Positions 48,571-60,620 of a stretch of 64,000 nucleotides of DNA are shown here, piece after piece. Each line of letters starts with the position of its first letter. The stretch's first letter is position 1. A program made the translations under genes and the position numbers. The DNA lies in assembly GCF_014652935.1 (NCBI RefSeq), contig NZ_BMZT01000009.1:1-64000 (forward strand). Direction: 5' to 3'. Origin of the DNA: Luteimonas padinae. Its GTDB lineage: Bacteria; Pseudomonadota; Gammaproteobacteria; Xanthomonadales; Xanthomonadaceae. The notes under the pieces are model-generated. The model was not told where the DNA came from. It was given only the letters and a program-made list of their open reading frames with translations, and made no database searches.

Positions 48571-49779
48571 TCAGCCGCGCGCCGGCTGCAGCGAATAGCC
48601 CTTCAGCCGCGCGGCGTAGTCCTGCAGCGCGCGGATGCCGCTGGCTTCGGCCTCGCGGCACCAGGCCTGCAGGCTGGCCAGCGATTCGGCGGCGTTGTGG
48701 CTGCGCGACTCCAGCAGCGTGGACAGGCGCGCGCGATATTCCACCAGCGTGCGGATGCGCGGACGCTGCTCGACCCAGTCGCGCAGCTCTTCGCGCGCCT
48801 CCGGCTTGAGCCAGCGGCCGTCGTCGACCAGGCCGCGACGCAGCCTGCGCGGCAGCAGCGCGCGCAGCCGCGCACCGGCAGCCGCCGCTTCCTCGCGCAG
48901 CGCCGGCTTGAGCACGCGCTTCTGGTAGTCGGTCATGGCCTGGAACCGCAGCGCCAGCAGTGCCTTGAGCGTATCGCCGTCGGGCACGTTGATGTTCGGG
49001 CGCACGTCCAGCGTCGGCGCGACGCGCAGCACCTTCGCCAGCCGCAGCGCCTGCAGGCCCTTGATCGCGGCCCAGCCGATGTCGAACTCCCAGCGGCGCA
49101 GCGCGAACTTGGCCGAGCTCGGGAAGGCGTGGTGGTTGTTGTGCAGCTCCTCGCCGCCGATCCACACGCCCCAGGGGCTGAGGTTGGTGGCGGTGTCGGT
49201 GGTCTCGAAGTTGCGGTAGCCCCACCAGTGGCCGAGGCCGTTGACCACGCCCGCGGCCCAGAACGGGATCCACAGCATCTGGATCGCCCAGATCGCGACG
49301 CCGGCGGCGCCGAACAGGGTGGCGTTGATGGCCAGCATCAGCACCGGGCCGAGGTTGGCGTGCGGCGTGTACAGGTGGCGCTCGATCCAGTCGTCGGGCG
49401 TGCCGCGGCCGTACTGCTCCATGTCGGCGCGGTGCGTGCGCGCCTCGCGGTAGAGCTCGGCGCCCTTCCAGAACACCTCGCGGATGCCCTTGTGCATCGG
49501 GCTGTGCGGATCCTCTTCGGTCTCGCAGCGCGCGTGGTGCTTGCGATGGATCGCCACCCACTCCTTCACGATCATCGACGTGGTGAGCCAGCACCAGAAG
49601 CGGAAGAAGTGCGCCAGCACCGGATGGAAGTCGACGCCGCGATGCGTCTGGCTGCGGTGCAGGTACAGCGTCACGGTGAAGATGGTGAGCTGCGTGACCA
49701 CCAGCAGGTAGGCCAACAGGCCCCAGAAGCCGGACTGGACGAGGCCGCCGGCGATGACGTCGAGCAGGGAAGCGGGCAT
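48571..49779 (-). CDS. fatty acid desaturase (acyl-CoA/stearoyl-CoA desaturase type)
   Basis: The 402-residue membrane enzyme has the three histidine boxes of the di-iron desaturases: HRSQTH, HRKHH and HNNHH, with hydrophobic segments between them. It would introduce a cis double bond into membrane fatty acids. The C-terminal ~130 residues are an additional helical extension (QAMTDYQKRVLKPALREEA...), longer than in minimal desaturases. The EF-hand gene follows 5 bp downstream. Confidence 0.92.
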   Translation of the reverse strand: MPASLLDVIAGGLVQSGFWGLLAYLLVVTQLTIFTVTLYLHRSQTHRGVDFHPVLAHFFRFWCWLTTSMIVKEWVAIHRKHHARCETEEDPHSPMHKGIREVFWKGAELYREARTHRADMEQYGRGTPDDWIERHLYTPHANLGPVLMLAINATLFGAAGVAIWAIQMLWIPFWAAGVVNGLGHWWGYRNFETTDTATNLSPWGVWIGGEELHNNHHAFPSSAKFALRRWEFDIGWAAIKGLQALRLAKVLRVAPTLDVRPNINVPDGDTLKALLALRFQAMTDYQKRVLKPALREEAAAAGARLRALLPRRLRRGLVDDGRWLKPEAREELRDWVEQRPRIRTLVEYRARLSTLLESRSHNAAESLASLQAWCREAEASGIRALQDYAARLKGYSLQPARG

Positions 49780-49930
49780 GGCGTAGACAGTTGTGCGGGA
49801 ATTCGTCCGCCATCATGGAATGCGCCCGCGTCGATTGCCACCCCGCCACGGCAATCCGCGCGTCCTCGTTCACGATGACGGCCCCGCGACGCCGCTTGCC
49901 AGCGCCCGGACCCGCCCCCACGCTGGGGCC

Positions 49931-50755
49931 ATGCCCGAGCTGCCCGAAGTCGAAACCACCCGCCGCGGCCTGGCCCCGCACCTGGAGGGCGCGCGCGTGG
50001 AGCGCGTGCTGCTGCGCCGTCCCGACCTGCGCTGGCCGATCCCGCCCGAAGTCGGCGAGCACCTGCCCGGCCAGCGCATCGACGCCGTGCGCCGGCGCGC
50101 CAAGTACCTGCTGCTGGATACCGGCGCCGGCAGCGCCGTGCTCCACCTCGGCATGTCGGGCAGCCTGCGCGTGCTGCCGGCGGACACGCCGGCCAGGCTG
50201 CACGACCACGTCGACATCGCGCTGGCCGGCGAGGGCGGCGCCGGGCGCGTGCTGCGCCTCACCGACCCGCGCCGCTTCGGCTGCCTGCTGTGGCAGCCGC
50301 CGGGCGAGGTGCATCCGCTGCTGGCCGGGCTCGGGCCGGAGCCCCTGGGCGATGATTTCGACGGGGACTACCTGTTCAGGCTCAGCCGCGGCCGGAAGGC
50401 CCCGGTCAAGGCCTTCCTGATGGACCAGCGCGTGGTGGTCGGCGTGGGCAACATCTACGTGGCCGAGGCGCTGTTCGCCGCCGGGGTCTCGCCGCTGCGG
50501 GCCGCCGGCCAGATATCGCGGGATCGCTACGGCCGCGTCGCCGACGAGATCCGCACCGTGCTCGCGCGCGCGATCACCCGCGGCGGCACCACCCTGCGCG
50601 ACTTCCTCGCGCCGGACGGCGCACCCGGCTACTTCGAGCAGGAACTCTCGGCCTATGGCCGCGGCGGCGAACCCTGCCCCCGCTGCGGCCGGCCGATGCG
50701 CCAGGCCACCATCGCGCAGCGCGCGACCGTCTGGTGCGGCACCTGCCAGCGCTGA
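49931..50755 (+). CDS. mutM: formamidopyrimidine-DNA glycosylase
   Basis: The 274-residue protein starts [20 protein letters not shown], with the catalytic Pro2 and Glu3 intact, and ends with the zinc finger [25 protein letters not shown] (C-x2-C...C-x2-C). [13 protein letters not shown] is the H2TH region. It removes 8-oxoguanine and opened purines from DNA. ATG 49931 is required because Pro must be residue 2; the longer frame from 49793 is rejected. Confidence 0.97.
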   Translation: MPELPEVETTRRGLAPHLEGARVERVLLRRPDLRWPIPPEVGEHLPGQRIDAVRRRAKYLLLDTGAGSAVLHLGMSGSLRVLPADTPARLHDHVDIALAGEGGAGRVLRLTDPRRFGCLLWQPPGEVHPLLAGLGPEPLGDDFDGDYLFRLSRGRKAPVKAFLMDQRVVVGVGNIYVAEALFAAGVSPLRAAGQISRDRYGRVADEIRTVLARAITRGGTTLRDFLAPDGAPGYFEQELSAYGRGGEPCPRCGRPMRQATIAQRATVWCGTCQR

Positions 50756-50792
50756 GCACAGGCGCTATGATCGCCCCTCGAGGGGAGAATCC

Positions 50793-51356
50793 ATGGCCGG
50801 AACCGCCGAGATCACCCTGTTGCTGGATGCCGCCCGCGGCGGGGACCGCGTGGCGCTCGACAGCGTGCTCGCCACGCTCTACCAGGAGCTGCACAGCATG
50901 GCGCGGCGCCAGCTGGCGGGGCAGTACGGGCAGACGCTGGACGCCACCGCGCTGGTGCACGAGGCCTATCTCAAGCTGATCGGCCGCCGCGAGGCCCAGT
51001 TCGACGACCGCGCGCACTTCTTCGCCTACGCCGCATCGGCGATGCGCAGCGTGGTGGTCGACTACGCCCGCCAGCGCATGGCGCAGAAGCGCGGCGGCGA
51101 CCTGCACCGGGTCACCGACCTGCCCGAGGACATCGAGGGCGGCCTGCGCCTGGACGAGGACATGCTGGCGCTCGACGTCGCGCTGACGCGCCTGGCCGGC
51201 GTCGACCCGCGGCTGGCCCAGGTGGTGGAGCTGCGCTATTTCGCCGGCCTGTCCGAGGTCGAGATCGCGGAGCTGCTGAAGCGCTCGGAGCGCAGCATCC
51301 GCCGCGACTGGCAGAAGGCCAGGCTGTACCTGCTGGCCTCGCTGAAGTCGGACTGA
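50793..51356 (+). CDS. ECF-type RNA polymerase sigma factor
   Basis: The 187-residue protein matches the Xanthomonadaceae/Planctomycete-style ECF family: region 2 with YQELHSMARRQLAGQYGQTLDATALVHEAYLKLI and FAYAASAMRSVVVDYARQR, and region 4 with LAQVVELRYFAGLSEVEIAELLKRSERSIRRDWQKARLYLL. ATG 50793 follows GAGGGGAGAA. The next gene, 24 bp downstream, is a large Ser/Thr kinase, and such pairs are common: the kinase is thought to signal to the sigma factor instead of a membrane anti-sigma factor. Confidence 0.9.
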   Translation: MAGTAEITLLLDAARGGDRVALDSVLATLYQELHSMARRQLAGQYGQTLDATALVHEAYLKLIGRREAQFDDRAHFFAYAASAMRSVVVDYARQRMAQKRGGDLHRVTDLPEDIEGGLRLDEDMLALDVALTRLAGVDPRLAQVVELRYFAGLSEVEIAELLKRSERSIRRDWQKARLYLLASLKSD

Positions 51357-51380
51357 CGGGGCGCCGGCCGGCGCGCGACG

Positions 51381-54281
<2,901 letters not shown>

Positions 54282-54288
54282 GGCGGGT

Positions 54289-54316
54289 GCGCCGCGCCCA
54301 TGCGGCGGCGCGGCGC
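54289..54316. terminator. hairpin between convergent kinase and tdk genes
   Basis: GCGCCGCG and CGCGGCGC form an 8-bp stem with a 12-nt loop in the 66-bp gap between two convergent genes. There is no T-run. It may act in both directions. Confidence 0.35.
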
Positions 54317-54347
54317 GACTCTGCAGGACCGGCCCGCCACCCGGCGC

Positions 54348-54971
54348 TCAGCCCAGCGGCAGCTGCTGCTGCGCGGGTTCGATCCGGCCTTCGCCGCGCA
54401 CGATGCGCTTGAACTCGGCGCGGCTGACCGAGACGTAGCGCTCGTTGCCGCCGATCTCCACCTGCGGGCCGTCCTGCACCGCGTGGCCCTGCTCATCCAC
54501 GCGCACGGTCATCGTGGCCTTGCTGCCGCTGTGGCAGATCGTCTTGATCTCCTGGATCTCGTCGGCCCAGGCCAGCAGCTGGCCGCTGCCCTCGAACAGC
54601 TCGCCGCGGAAGTCGGTGCGCAGGCCGTAGCACAGCACCGGCACGCCGAAGGCGTCCACCACCTCGGACAGCTGCCAGACCTGGGCGCGCGACAGGAACT
54701 GCGCCTCGTCGACCAGCACGCAGTGCAGCCGGCCATGCCCGTCCATGTCGGCCCGCACCAGGTCCTGCAGGTCGTCCGTCGGACCGAAGGCGGTGGCCTC
54801 GGCCTGCAGCCCGATCCGCGACGCCACCGTACCGCTGCCGGCGCGGTCGTCCAGCGCCGGCGCCAGGATCAGCACGCGCATGCCGCGCTCGCGGTAGTTG
54901 TGCGCCGACTGCAGCAGGGTGGTGGTCTTTCCCGCATTCATCGCGGAGTAGTAGAAGTAGAGCTTGGCCAT
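54348..54971 (-). CDS. tdk: thymidine kinase
   Basis: The 207-residue protein starts [30 protein letters not shown] (P-loop) and has [16 protein letters not shown] (the DEAQF box), [18 protein letters not shown] and the substrate loop [11 protein letters not shown]. It phosphorylates thymidine for salvage. The zinc cysteines of type II kinases are largely absent, as in other members of this subgroup. It is convergent with the kinase gene and divergent from rep. Confidence 0.95.
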   Translation of the reverse strand: MAKLYFYYSAMNAGKTTTLLQSAHNYRERGMRVLILAPALDDRAGSGTVASRIGLQAEATAFGPTDDLQDLVRADMDGHGRLHCVLVDEAQFLSRAQVWQLSEVVDAFGVPVLCYGLRTDFRGELFEGSGQLLAWADEIQEIKTICHSGSKATMTVRVDEQGHAVQDGPQVEIGGNERYVSVSRAEFKRIVRGEGRIEPAQQQLPLG

Positions 54972-55110
54972 GGGCGAAGTTTACGGCGCGGCCGGTGGCC
55001 GCAGCAGGGCTGCACAGCGCGGCCGCGCAGGGCCGGCCGGCGGAGCCGGCCCGCGGCACCGTGCCGCAGCCAGCCGATAGAATGGCCGGCCAGCGACCCT
55101 CCCCGGCACG

Positions 55111-57087
55111 ATGTCCCTCAATCCCCAGCAACAGGCCGCGGTTTCCCACTGCGAAGGCCCGCTCCTCGTCCTCGCCGGCGCCGGCAGCGGCAAGACCCGC
55201 GTGATCGTGGAGAAGATCGCCCACCTGGTCGGCTCTGGCCGCTACCCCGCGAAGCGGATCGCCGCGATCACCTTCACCAACAAGTCGGCCAAGGAGATGC
55301 GCGAGCGCGTCGCCAAGCGCATCCGCGGCGACGCCGCCGAGGGGCTGACCGTCTCCACCTTCCACGCGCTGGGCCTGCGCATGCTGCAGATCGAGCACGA
55401 GCGCGCCGGCCTGCGCCGCGGCTTCTCGATCTTCGACTCCGACGATTCCACCGCGCAGTTCCGCGACCTGATGCCCGGCGCCAAGCCCGACGCCATCCAG
55501 GCCATGCAGGGCCTGGTGTCGCGGGCGAAGAACGCCGGCCTGTCGCCCGAGCAGGCGCGGGCGCTGGCGCGCTCCACGCCCGAGCACGAAGCGGCGATGA
55601 TCTACGAGCTCTACCAGGCCCGTCTGGCCGCCTTCAACGCGGTGGACTTCGACGACCTGATCCGGCTGCCGGTACAGCTGCTGGAAACCGATGCCGAGTG
55701 CGCGCTGGCCTGGCGCGAACGCATCGGCTACCTGCTGGTGGACGAGTGCCAGGACAGCAACGATGCCCAGTACCGGCTGCTGAAGGCGCTGGCCGGCGAG
55801 AAGGGCAACTTCACCGCCGTGGGCGACGACGACCAGTCGATCTACGCCTGGCGCGGGGCGAATCCCGAGAACCTGTCGCAGATGGCGCGCGACTACCCGG
55901 CGCTCAAGGTGGTGAAGCTGGAGCAGAACTACCGCTGCTCCAACCGCGTGCTGCGCGCGGCCAACGCGCTGATCGCCAACAACCCGCACGAACACCTGAA
56001 GACGCTGTGGAGCGCCAACGCCGACGGCGAGCGCATCCGCGTCTGGGAGTGCCGCGACGCCGCCCACGAGGCCGAGCGGGTGGCCGCCGAGATCCAGTTC
56101 GTGAACGCCGCGCGCAAGGTGGAGTGGAGCGAGTTCTGCATCCTGTTCCGCAGCAACCACCAGTCGCGCGCGCTGGAGAAGGCGCTGCAGATGCTGCGCG
56201 TGCCGTACCACCTCTCCGGCGGCACCGCTTTCCTGGACCGCGGCGAGGTCAAGGACGCGCTGGCCTGGCTGCGCATGCTCGCCAACCCCGACGACGACGC
56301 CGCCTTCCTGCGCGCGGTGCAGGCGCCGGGCCGCGGCGTCGGCCAGACCACGCTGGCGAAGCTGGCCGAGCTGTCGCGCAACGCCGGCATGCCGATGTCG
56401 CGCGCGATCGAGTCGGTCGGCCTGCTCAAGCAGCTGGCACCGCGCGCGGCCTCGTCGCTGTCGGGCTTCGCCGACCTGGTACGCGGGCTGCGCGCCGAGG
56501 CCGTGCGGCTGCCGCCGGCCGAGCTGGTGCGCGTGCTCAACGAGCGCTCGGGCCTGCTCGCAGCCTTGCGCGCGCAGTGCAAGACCGAGGAGATGTTCCG
56601 CATCCGCCGCGGCAACCTCGACGAGCTGGCCGACTGGTTCGACGGCGCCCGCGGCGGCGCCGGTCCGGGCGAACTCGCCGCCTCGCTGGCGCTGCTCAGC
56701 CACGCCGACAAGGGCGAGCCCGGCAACCAGGTGCGGCTGATGAGCCTGCACGCGGCCAAGGGCCTGGAGTTTCGCTACGTCTTCATCATCGGCGTCGACG
56801 ACGACACCCTGCCGCACGAGGCCAGCGTCGAGGAGGGCCGCATCGACGAGGAGCGGCGCCTGCTGTACGTCGGCATCACCCGCGCCAAGGAGCAGCTGTG
56901 GCTGTCGTACCCGCGCGAGTCGCAGCGCTGGGGCGAGCGCCTGAAGCTGGTGCCGAGCCGCTTCCTTGCCGAGTTGCCGGCCGCCGAGCTGCAGCGTGAC
57001 GGCGCCGATCCGGTGGCGGACGCCGCGCGCAAAAAGGAGCGCGCCGACGTCGGCTTCGCCGCGATCCGGGCGATGCTGGAAAGCTGA
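55111..57087 (+). CDS. rep: ATP-dependent DNA helicase Rep (UvrD/PcrA family)
   Basis: The 658-residue protein has all superfamily-1A motifs: LVLAGAGSGKTRVIVEKIAHL (I), AITFTNKSAKEMRERV (Ia), LLVDECQDSNDAQY (II), VGDDDQSIYAWRGANPENL (III), LEQNYRCSNRVL (IV), MSLHAAKGLEFRYVFIIG (V) and EERRLLYVGITRAKEQLW (VI). Rep unwinds DNA 3'-5' and clears proteins ahead of the replication fork. ATG 55111 starts at the expected MSLNPQQQAAV. A half palindrome of the REP type follows the stop. Confidence 0.96.
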   Translation: MSLNPQQQAAVSHCEGPLLVLAGAGSGKTRVIVEKIAHLVGSGRYPAKRIAAITFTNKSAKEMRERVAKRIRGDAAEGLTVSTFHALGLRMLQIEHERAGLRRGFSIFDSDDSTAQFRDLMPGAKPDAIQAMQGLVSRAKNAGLSPEQARALARSTPEHEAAMIYELYQARLAAFNAVDFDDLIRLPVQLLETDAECALAWRERIGYLLVDECQDSNDAQYRLLKALAGEKGNFTAVGDDDQSIYAWRGANPENLSQMARDYPALKVVKLEQNYRCSNRVLRAANALIANNPHEHLKTLWSANADGERIRVWECRDAAHEAERVAAEIQFVNAARKVEWSEFCILFRSNHQSRALEKALQMLRVPYHLSGGTAFLDRGEVKDALAWLRMLANPDDDAAFLRAVQAPGRGVGQTTLAKLAELSRNAGMPMSRAIESVGLLKQLAPRAASSLSGFADLVRGLRAEAVRLPPAELVRVLNERSGLLAALRAQCKTEEMFRIRRGNLDELADWFDGARGGAGPGELAASLALLSHADKGEPGNQVRLMSLHAAKGLEFRYVFIIGVDDDTLPHEASVEEGRIDEERRLLYVGITRAKEQLWLSYPRESQRWGERLKLVPSRFLAELPAAELQRDGADPVADAARKKERADVGFAAIRAMLES

Positions 57088-57103
57088 CGCCCCCGAAGCC
57101 CAT

Positions 57104-57150
57104 GTGCAGGAGCGGCTACAGCCGCGACCCGCACTGCGAAACTCCTGCAC
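57104..57150. repeat. REP-type half element after rep
   Basis: gtgcaggagcggctacagcc at 57104-57123, followed by GCGACC, matches one arm of the palindromes at 28682 and 29501 with a few changes. Only its outer nine bases find a complement, CTCCTGCAC at 57142-57150. It is a shortened or degenerate member of the same repeat family. Confidence 0.6.
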
Positions 57151-57246
57151 GATCACCGCAGAAGCCGCCCCGTCGCGAATGCCACGAAGATGCGAATTCC
57201 CGTCGCTCGGCTACACTCGCGGGCCTTCCCGCTACCGGTGTTTCCG

Positions 57247-58164
57247 ATGCGCCTGCAGCCGCGTTCGAACCTGACCCGCACCGCCACCCTGCTCGCAGCC
57301 GCGCTGGCGCTCGCAGGCTGCCGCAGCCTTCCGGCCGATGGCGCGCCCGCGGCGCCGGGCGCTCCGCAGGCCGCGTCGGTCCCGGCAGACGACAACCTCA
57401 ACGCCGTGCTCTGGATGCAGCGCTCGATCGAGTACCGCGCGCTGTCGGAAACCGTGTTCCGCGCCGCGACCGAACGCCTCGACACGGCGCTCGCCGACAC
57501 GTCCTGGGACGCGCTGGTCGCTGCCGAGCGCGCCGCCGCCGGCGACGCCTCGTCCCTGCCGCCAGCGGTGATCCTCGACATCGACGAGACCGTGCTCGAC
57601 AACTCGGCCTACCAGGCGCGCCTGGTGGTCGACGGCCAGGAATTCACGGATCCCGCCTGGGACGCGTGGGTAGAGGAGCGCAAGGCCATCCCGGTGCCGG
57701 GCGCAGTGGCGTTCACGCAGGCGGCCGCCGCCAAGGGCATCACCGTGTTCTATGTCTCCAACCGCAGCGCCGCGCTCACCGATGCCACGCTCGACAACCT
57801 GCGCAGCCAGGGCCTGCCGGTGCAGCACGACGGGGTTTTCCTCGGCCTGGGCCTGCAGGTGCCGGGCTGCGAGCAGGCAGGCTCCGGCAAGACCTGCCGC
57901 CGCCAGCTGGTGGGACGCACGCACCGCGTGCTGATGCAGTTCGGCGACCAGCTCGGGGATTTCGTCCAGCCGGCGGCGAACACGCCGGCCCTGCACGAGG
58001 AACTGCACGGGCAATACCGCGACTGGTTCGGCGCGCGCTGGTGGGTGCTGCCGAACCCGAGCTACGGCGCCTGGGAGCCGGCCCAGTTCGACAATGCCTG
58101 GAGCCTTCCGCGACCCGAGCGGCGGGCGCGGAAGCGCGATGCATTGCGCACGGATATGCAATAA
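57247..58164 (+). CDS. class C acid phosphatase / e(P4)-type lipoprotein 5'-nucleotidase
   Basis: From ATG 57247 the 305-residue product has a lipoprotein signal (RTATLLAAALALAGC, lipobox LAGC) and the HAD IIIB motif ILDIDETVLDN with Asp111 and Asp113. Also present are VFYVSNRSAALTDATLDNLRSQG (motif II), and QFGDQLGDF (motif III Asp). It dephosphorylates nucleotides or other monoesters at the outer membrane, allowing uptake of nucleosides. Start 57190 would put 19 residues ahead of the signal and is less likely. A hairpin-rich region and the second island follow. Confidence 0.9.
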   Translation: MRLQPRSNLTRTATLLAAALALAGCRSLPADGAPAAPGAPQAASVPADDNLNAVLWMQRSIEYRALSETVFRAATERLDTALADTSWDALVAAERAAAGDASSLPPAVILDIDETVLDNSAYQARLVVDGQEFTDPAWDAWVEERKAIPVPGAVAFTQAAAAKGITVFYVSNRSAALTDATLDNLRSQGLPVQHDGVFLGLGLQVPGCEQAGSGKTCRRQLVGRTHRVLMQFGDQLGDFVQPAANTPALHEELHGQYRDWFGARWWVLPNPSYGAWEPAQFDNAWSLPRPERRARKRDALRTDMQ

Positions 58165-58214
58165 ATTCAAACAGTTATGCCGTAATTCTTCAGGTATTGC
58201 ATAAAGATCGGCGC

Positions 58215-58294
58215 ACCGGTAGGCTGTGTCCGCCACAACACAGTCCTCCGGCTCCGGCCGGTTTCACGGGAGGCCCCACGGCCTCCCGTTTTTT
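58215..58294 (+). ncRNA. candidate small structured RNA ending in an intrinsic terminator
   Basis: An outer stem ACCGG (58215-58219) / CCGGT (58258-58262) encloses an inner stem CTGTGT (58224-58229) / ACACAG (58238-58243). A perfect 9-bp terminator stem CGGGAGGCC / GGCCTCCCG with loop ccac and a T6 run follows at 58267-58294. The terminator is certain; the RNA before it is inferred from the folded shape. The rest of the 306-bp gap 58165-58470 holds nothing clear. Integrases often insert at the 3' ends of small RNA genes, and an integrase gene starts 176 bp later. Confidence 0.4.
58267..58294 (+). terminator. rho-independent terminator between the phosphatase gene and island 2
   Basis: A nine-pair GC stem with a four-base loop is followed directly by TTTTTT. 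It could end the phosphatase transcript or a small RNA starting near 58210. Confidence 0.9.
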
Positions 58295-58470
58295 GTTTCA
58301 CGATGACTCCAGCACCGCATTTCGCTGGACTACGCCAAGGCTCGATACAGCAGGTTTATCAATCACTTAGGCGAGTTCAACATATGCCGGTGCTTTCCGA
58401 AACTTGACCCGGCTTCCCCTCGCGTGGCTCCCATGCGGCTCTTGGAAACCGGGCTTTCCGAGGAGTCATC

Positions 58471-59670
58471 ATGGCGAAGATCAAGCTCACCAAGTCCGCA
58501 GTCGATGCGGCGCAACCTCAAGACAAGGCCATCGAACTGCGGGATACCGTGGTGCCTGGCTTTCTGTGCAAGATCACCCCGGCGGGCCGCAAGGTGTTCA
58601 TGCTCCAGTACCGCACGAATGCCGGCGAGCGACGCAAGCCCGCCTTGGGCCAGTACGGGGAACTGACGGTCGATCAGGCACGCACGATGGCGCAGGAGTG
58701 GCTGGCCGAGGTGCGCAGGGGGGGCGACCCCGGCGCGGCCAAGAACGCCGCCCGCAAGGCACCGACCATGAAGGAGTTTTGCCACACCTTCATGGAGGAC
58801 TATTCCAAACAGCGCAACAAGCCCAGCACGCAGCGCGGCTATCAGGGCGTGATTGACCGCTGCATCATTCCGATCATGGGCCGGATGAAGGTGCAGGATG
58901 TGAAGCGCCCGGACGTGGCGGCGCTGATGAAGAAGCTGGCCTACAAGCAAGCCGAGGCGAACCGCACTTTCGGCGTGCTGCGCAAGATGTTCAACCTGGC
59001 CGAAGTGTGGGGGCTGCGCCCTGACGGCACGAATCCGTGCCGTCACGTCCCGATGTACCCGCCCGGCAAGGAAACTCGGCTCATCGTGGATGACGAGCTG
59101 GTGCGGATCTTCCGTCACCTGAAGTATCTGGAATCTGAGGGACTGGAGAACTACGTCATCCCGCTGGCGATCCGCCTGCAGTTCGAGTTCGCCGCCCGCC
59201 GCTCCGAAATCTGCCCGCTGGAGTGGGATTGGATTGATCTGGAGAAGCGCCGCGTCGTCTGGCCTGACAGCAAGACCGGCGGCATCTCCAAGCCCATGAG
59301 CGAGGAAGCCTATCGGCTGCTGTCCACAGCGCCGCGCCGGGAAGGCTGCCCCTACGTCCTACCTTCGCCCAACGATCCGACTCGGCACATGACCCACGGT
59401 GAACACTACGGCGGCTGGACTCGCGTGCTCAAGGCCGCTGGTGTGCCGCACGTTGGCACGCACGGCATTCGCCACCGGGCGACCACTGATATTGCCAACT
59501 CGGGCGTGCCAACCAAGGTGGGCATGAAGCTCACAGGTCACAAGACCGTGGCGATGTTTATGCACTATGTTCATACCGAGGACAAGCCTGTACGGGATGC
59601 CGCCGAACTGGTAGCGAGTCGGCGGCTGGCGATTACGGGCGCATCGTGCCCTGCGGAAGCTACGGTATGA
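58471..59670 (+). CDS. int: tyrosine-type integrase of island 2
   Basis: The 399-residue protein begins MAKIKLTKSAVDAAQPQDKAIELRDTVVPGFLCKI, the DUF4102-type arm-binding domain, followed by a core-binding domain. The catalytic part has Arg in FAARRSEICPLEWD, the HxxR box HGIRHRATTD, and HKTVAMFMHYVHTE with the nucleophile Tyr. It differs clearly in sequence from the integrase at 998-2188. ATG 58471 has GAGGAG upstream. It marks the left end of a second mobile region whose right end lies beyond the window, so its attachment core could not be paired. Confidence 0.92.
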   Translation: MAKIKLTKSAVDAAQPQDKAIELRDTVVPGFLCKITPAGRKVFMLQYRTNAGERRKPALGQYGELTVDQARTMAQEWLAEVRRGGDPGAAKNAARKAPTMKEFCHTFMEDYSKQRNKPSTQRGYQGVIDRCIIPIMGRMKVQDVKRPDVAALMKKLAYKQAEANRTFGVLRKMFNLAEVWGLRPDGTNPCRHVPMYPPGKETRLIVDDELVRIFRHLKYLESEGLENYVIPLAIRLQFEFAARRSEICPLEWDWIDLEKRRVVWPDSKTGGISKPMSEEAYRLLSTAPRREGCPYVLPSPNDPTRHMTHGEHYGGWTRVLKAAGVPHVGTHGIRHRATTDIANSGVPTKVGMKLTGHKTVAMFMHYVHTEDKPVRDAAELVASRRLAITGASCPAEATV

Positions 59671-59766
59671 GCGGCGGCCGGTACCCCAGCCTTGCCTGTC
59701 CCGATTGTCGTGTCGCTGTCACAACAATCGAGCGTACCGTTCCTCTCGTGGTGGTACGGCAAGGGA

Positions 59767-59795
59767 TTGAAAGATATGCCCGTTACGGGTATAGT
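59767..59795 (+). promoter_or_regulatory. promoter and operator of the RelE/XRE pair
   Basis: TTGAAA (59767-59772) and TATAGT (59790-59795) are exactly 17 bp apart. The spacer contains a near palindrome, ATGCCCG-tta-CGGGTAT (59776-59792), running into the -10. The toxin GTG begins 13 bases after the -10, so the transcript is nearly leaderless. An antitoxin bound here would block polymerase. Confidence 0.72.
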
Positions 59796-59807
59796 TTGGA
59801 GGTTGAT

Positions 59808-60191
59808 GTGAAGAGCATCCTCAAGCGCAAGGACTTTGCACGGTGGCAGGCGGGAGAGAAGCTGCCCGATGCTGCATTGTGCAAGGCAGTTCAGGAGATG
59901 GAAAGCGGTCTGATTGATGCGGACTTGGGCGGCTTCCTCTACAAGAAGCGGGTGGCCCGTCCCGGTGGTGGGAAGAGCGGCGGCTACCGCACGCTGCTGT
60001 CGGCCAGGATTGGCAGCCGCTATGTGTTCCTACATGGGTTCCCCAAGAGCGACAAGGCGAACGTCACGCAGGATGAGAAGAAGGCGCTGCAATTCGCCGG
60101 CAAGGTGTTTCTGGAACTGACTGCAGAAGCCCTGTCGAAAGCATTGCAGGTTGGCGTGTTAATGGAGGTGCATTGTGAGCAAGATCATTGA
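59808..60191 (+). CDS. RelE/ParE-family toxin (PF06296-like)
   Basis: The 127-residue protein starts at GTG 59808 behind GGAGG and reads KSILKRKDFARWQAGEKLPDAALCKAVQEMESGLIDADLGGFLYKKRVA, then GGYRTLLSARIGSRYVFLHGFPKSDKANV. This is the pattern of the RelE-like family that pairs with NadS/HigA-type antitoxins. RelE-like toxins cut mRNA in the ribosome. The longer upstream frame includes the promoter and is rejected. It overlaps the antitoxin gene by 17 bp. Confidence 0.85.
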   Translation: MKSILKRKDFARWQAGEKLPDAALCKAVQEMESGLIDADLGGFLYKKRVARPGGGKSGGYRTLLSARIGSRYVFLHGFPKSDKANVTQDEKKALQFAGKVFLELTAEALSKALQVGVLMEVHCEQDH

Positions 60192-60477
60192 ATCGCTGCG
60201 CGGCGACCTGGCGGCGCTCCACGAGGCAGGAGCCATCGGCAAGGTGACGATGCGCGAGTTTGACGCGATTTGCCCGCCGCCGGTGCGGGAGTTCGACGCG
60301 GCCGACATTAAGCGCCTGCGCGAAGGCTTGAAGTTCAGTCAGCCGGTGTTCGCGCTGCACCTGCATACCACGGCATCGACCGTGCGCAAGTGGGAGCAAG
60401 GCGAGACTCGCCCGGCCGGCCCGGCGCTCAAGCTGCTCAACTTAATTGCAGACAAGGGCTTGCAGGCCATCATCTGA
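60175..60477 (+). CDS. NadS-like XRE antitoxin
   Basis: The 100-residue protein starts at GTG 60175 (GGAGG upstream) with MSKIIESLRGDLAALHEAGAIGKVTMREFDAICPP. It ends in an HTH, IKRLREGLKFSQPVFALHLHTTASTVRKWEQGETRPAGPALKLLNLI. This is the NadS/HigA-type antitoxin that pairs with the RelE-like toxin just upstream and represses the shared promoter. Confidence 0.87.
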   Translation: MSKIIESLRGDLAALHEAGAIGKVTMREFDAICPPPVREFDAADIKRLREGLKFSQPVFALHLHTTASTVRKWEQGETRPAGPALKLLNLIADKGLQAII

Positions 60478-60620
60478 TGGCTAGTCAATTTTGAGGTGGG
60501 TTGGCTACAAGTTAACTTGATCGAGCAGCAATGGCGTCGGCAGGGGAAGCAAGACGGCCAAGAGCAAATTTTCAAATATATTCAGGCTGTCTTAAGCCAT
60601 AAAGTTACCAGGTCGGATTT

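Noticed and set aside
54493-57156. 887-codon open frame antisense to rep, running into tdk
   Set aside because: Only the tdk part in its own frame is real; the rest is a shadow of the Rep helicase gene.
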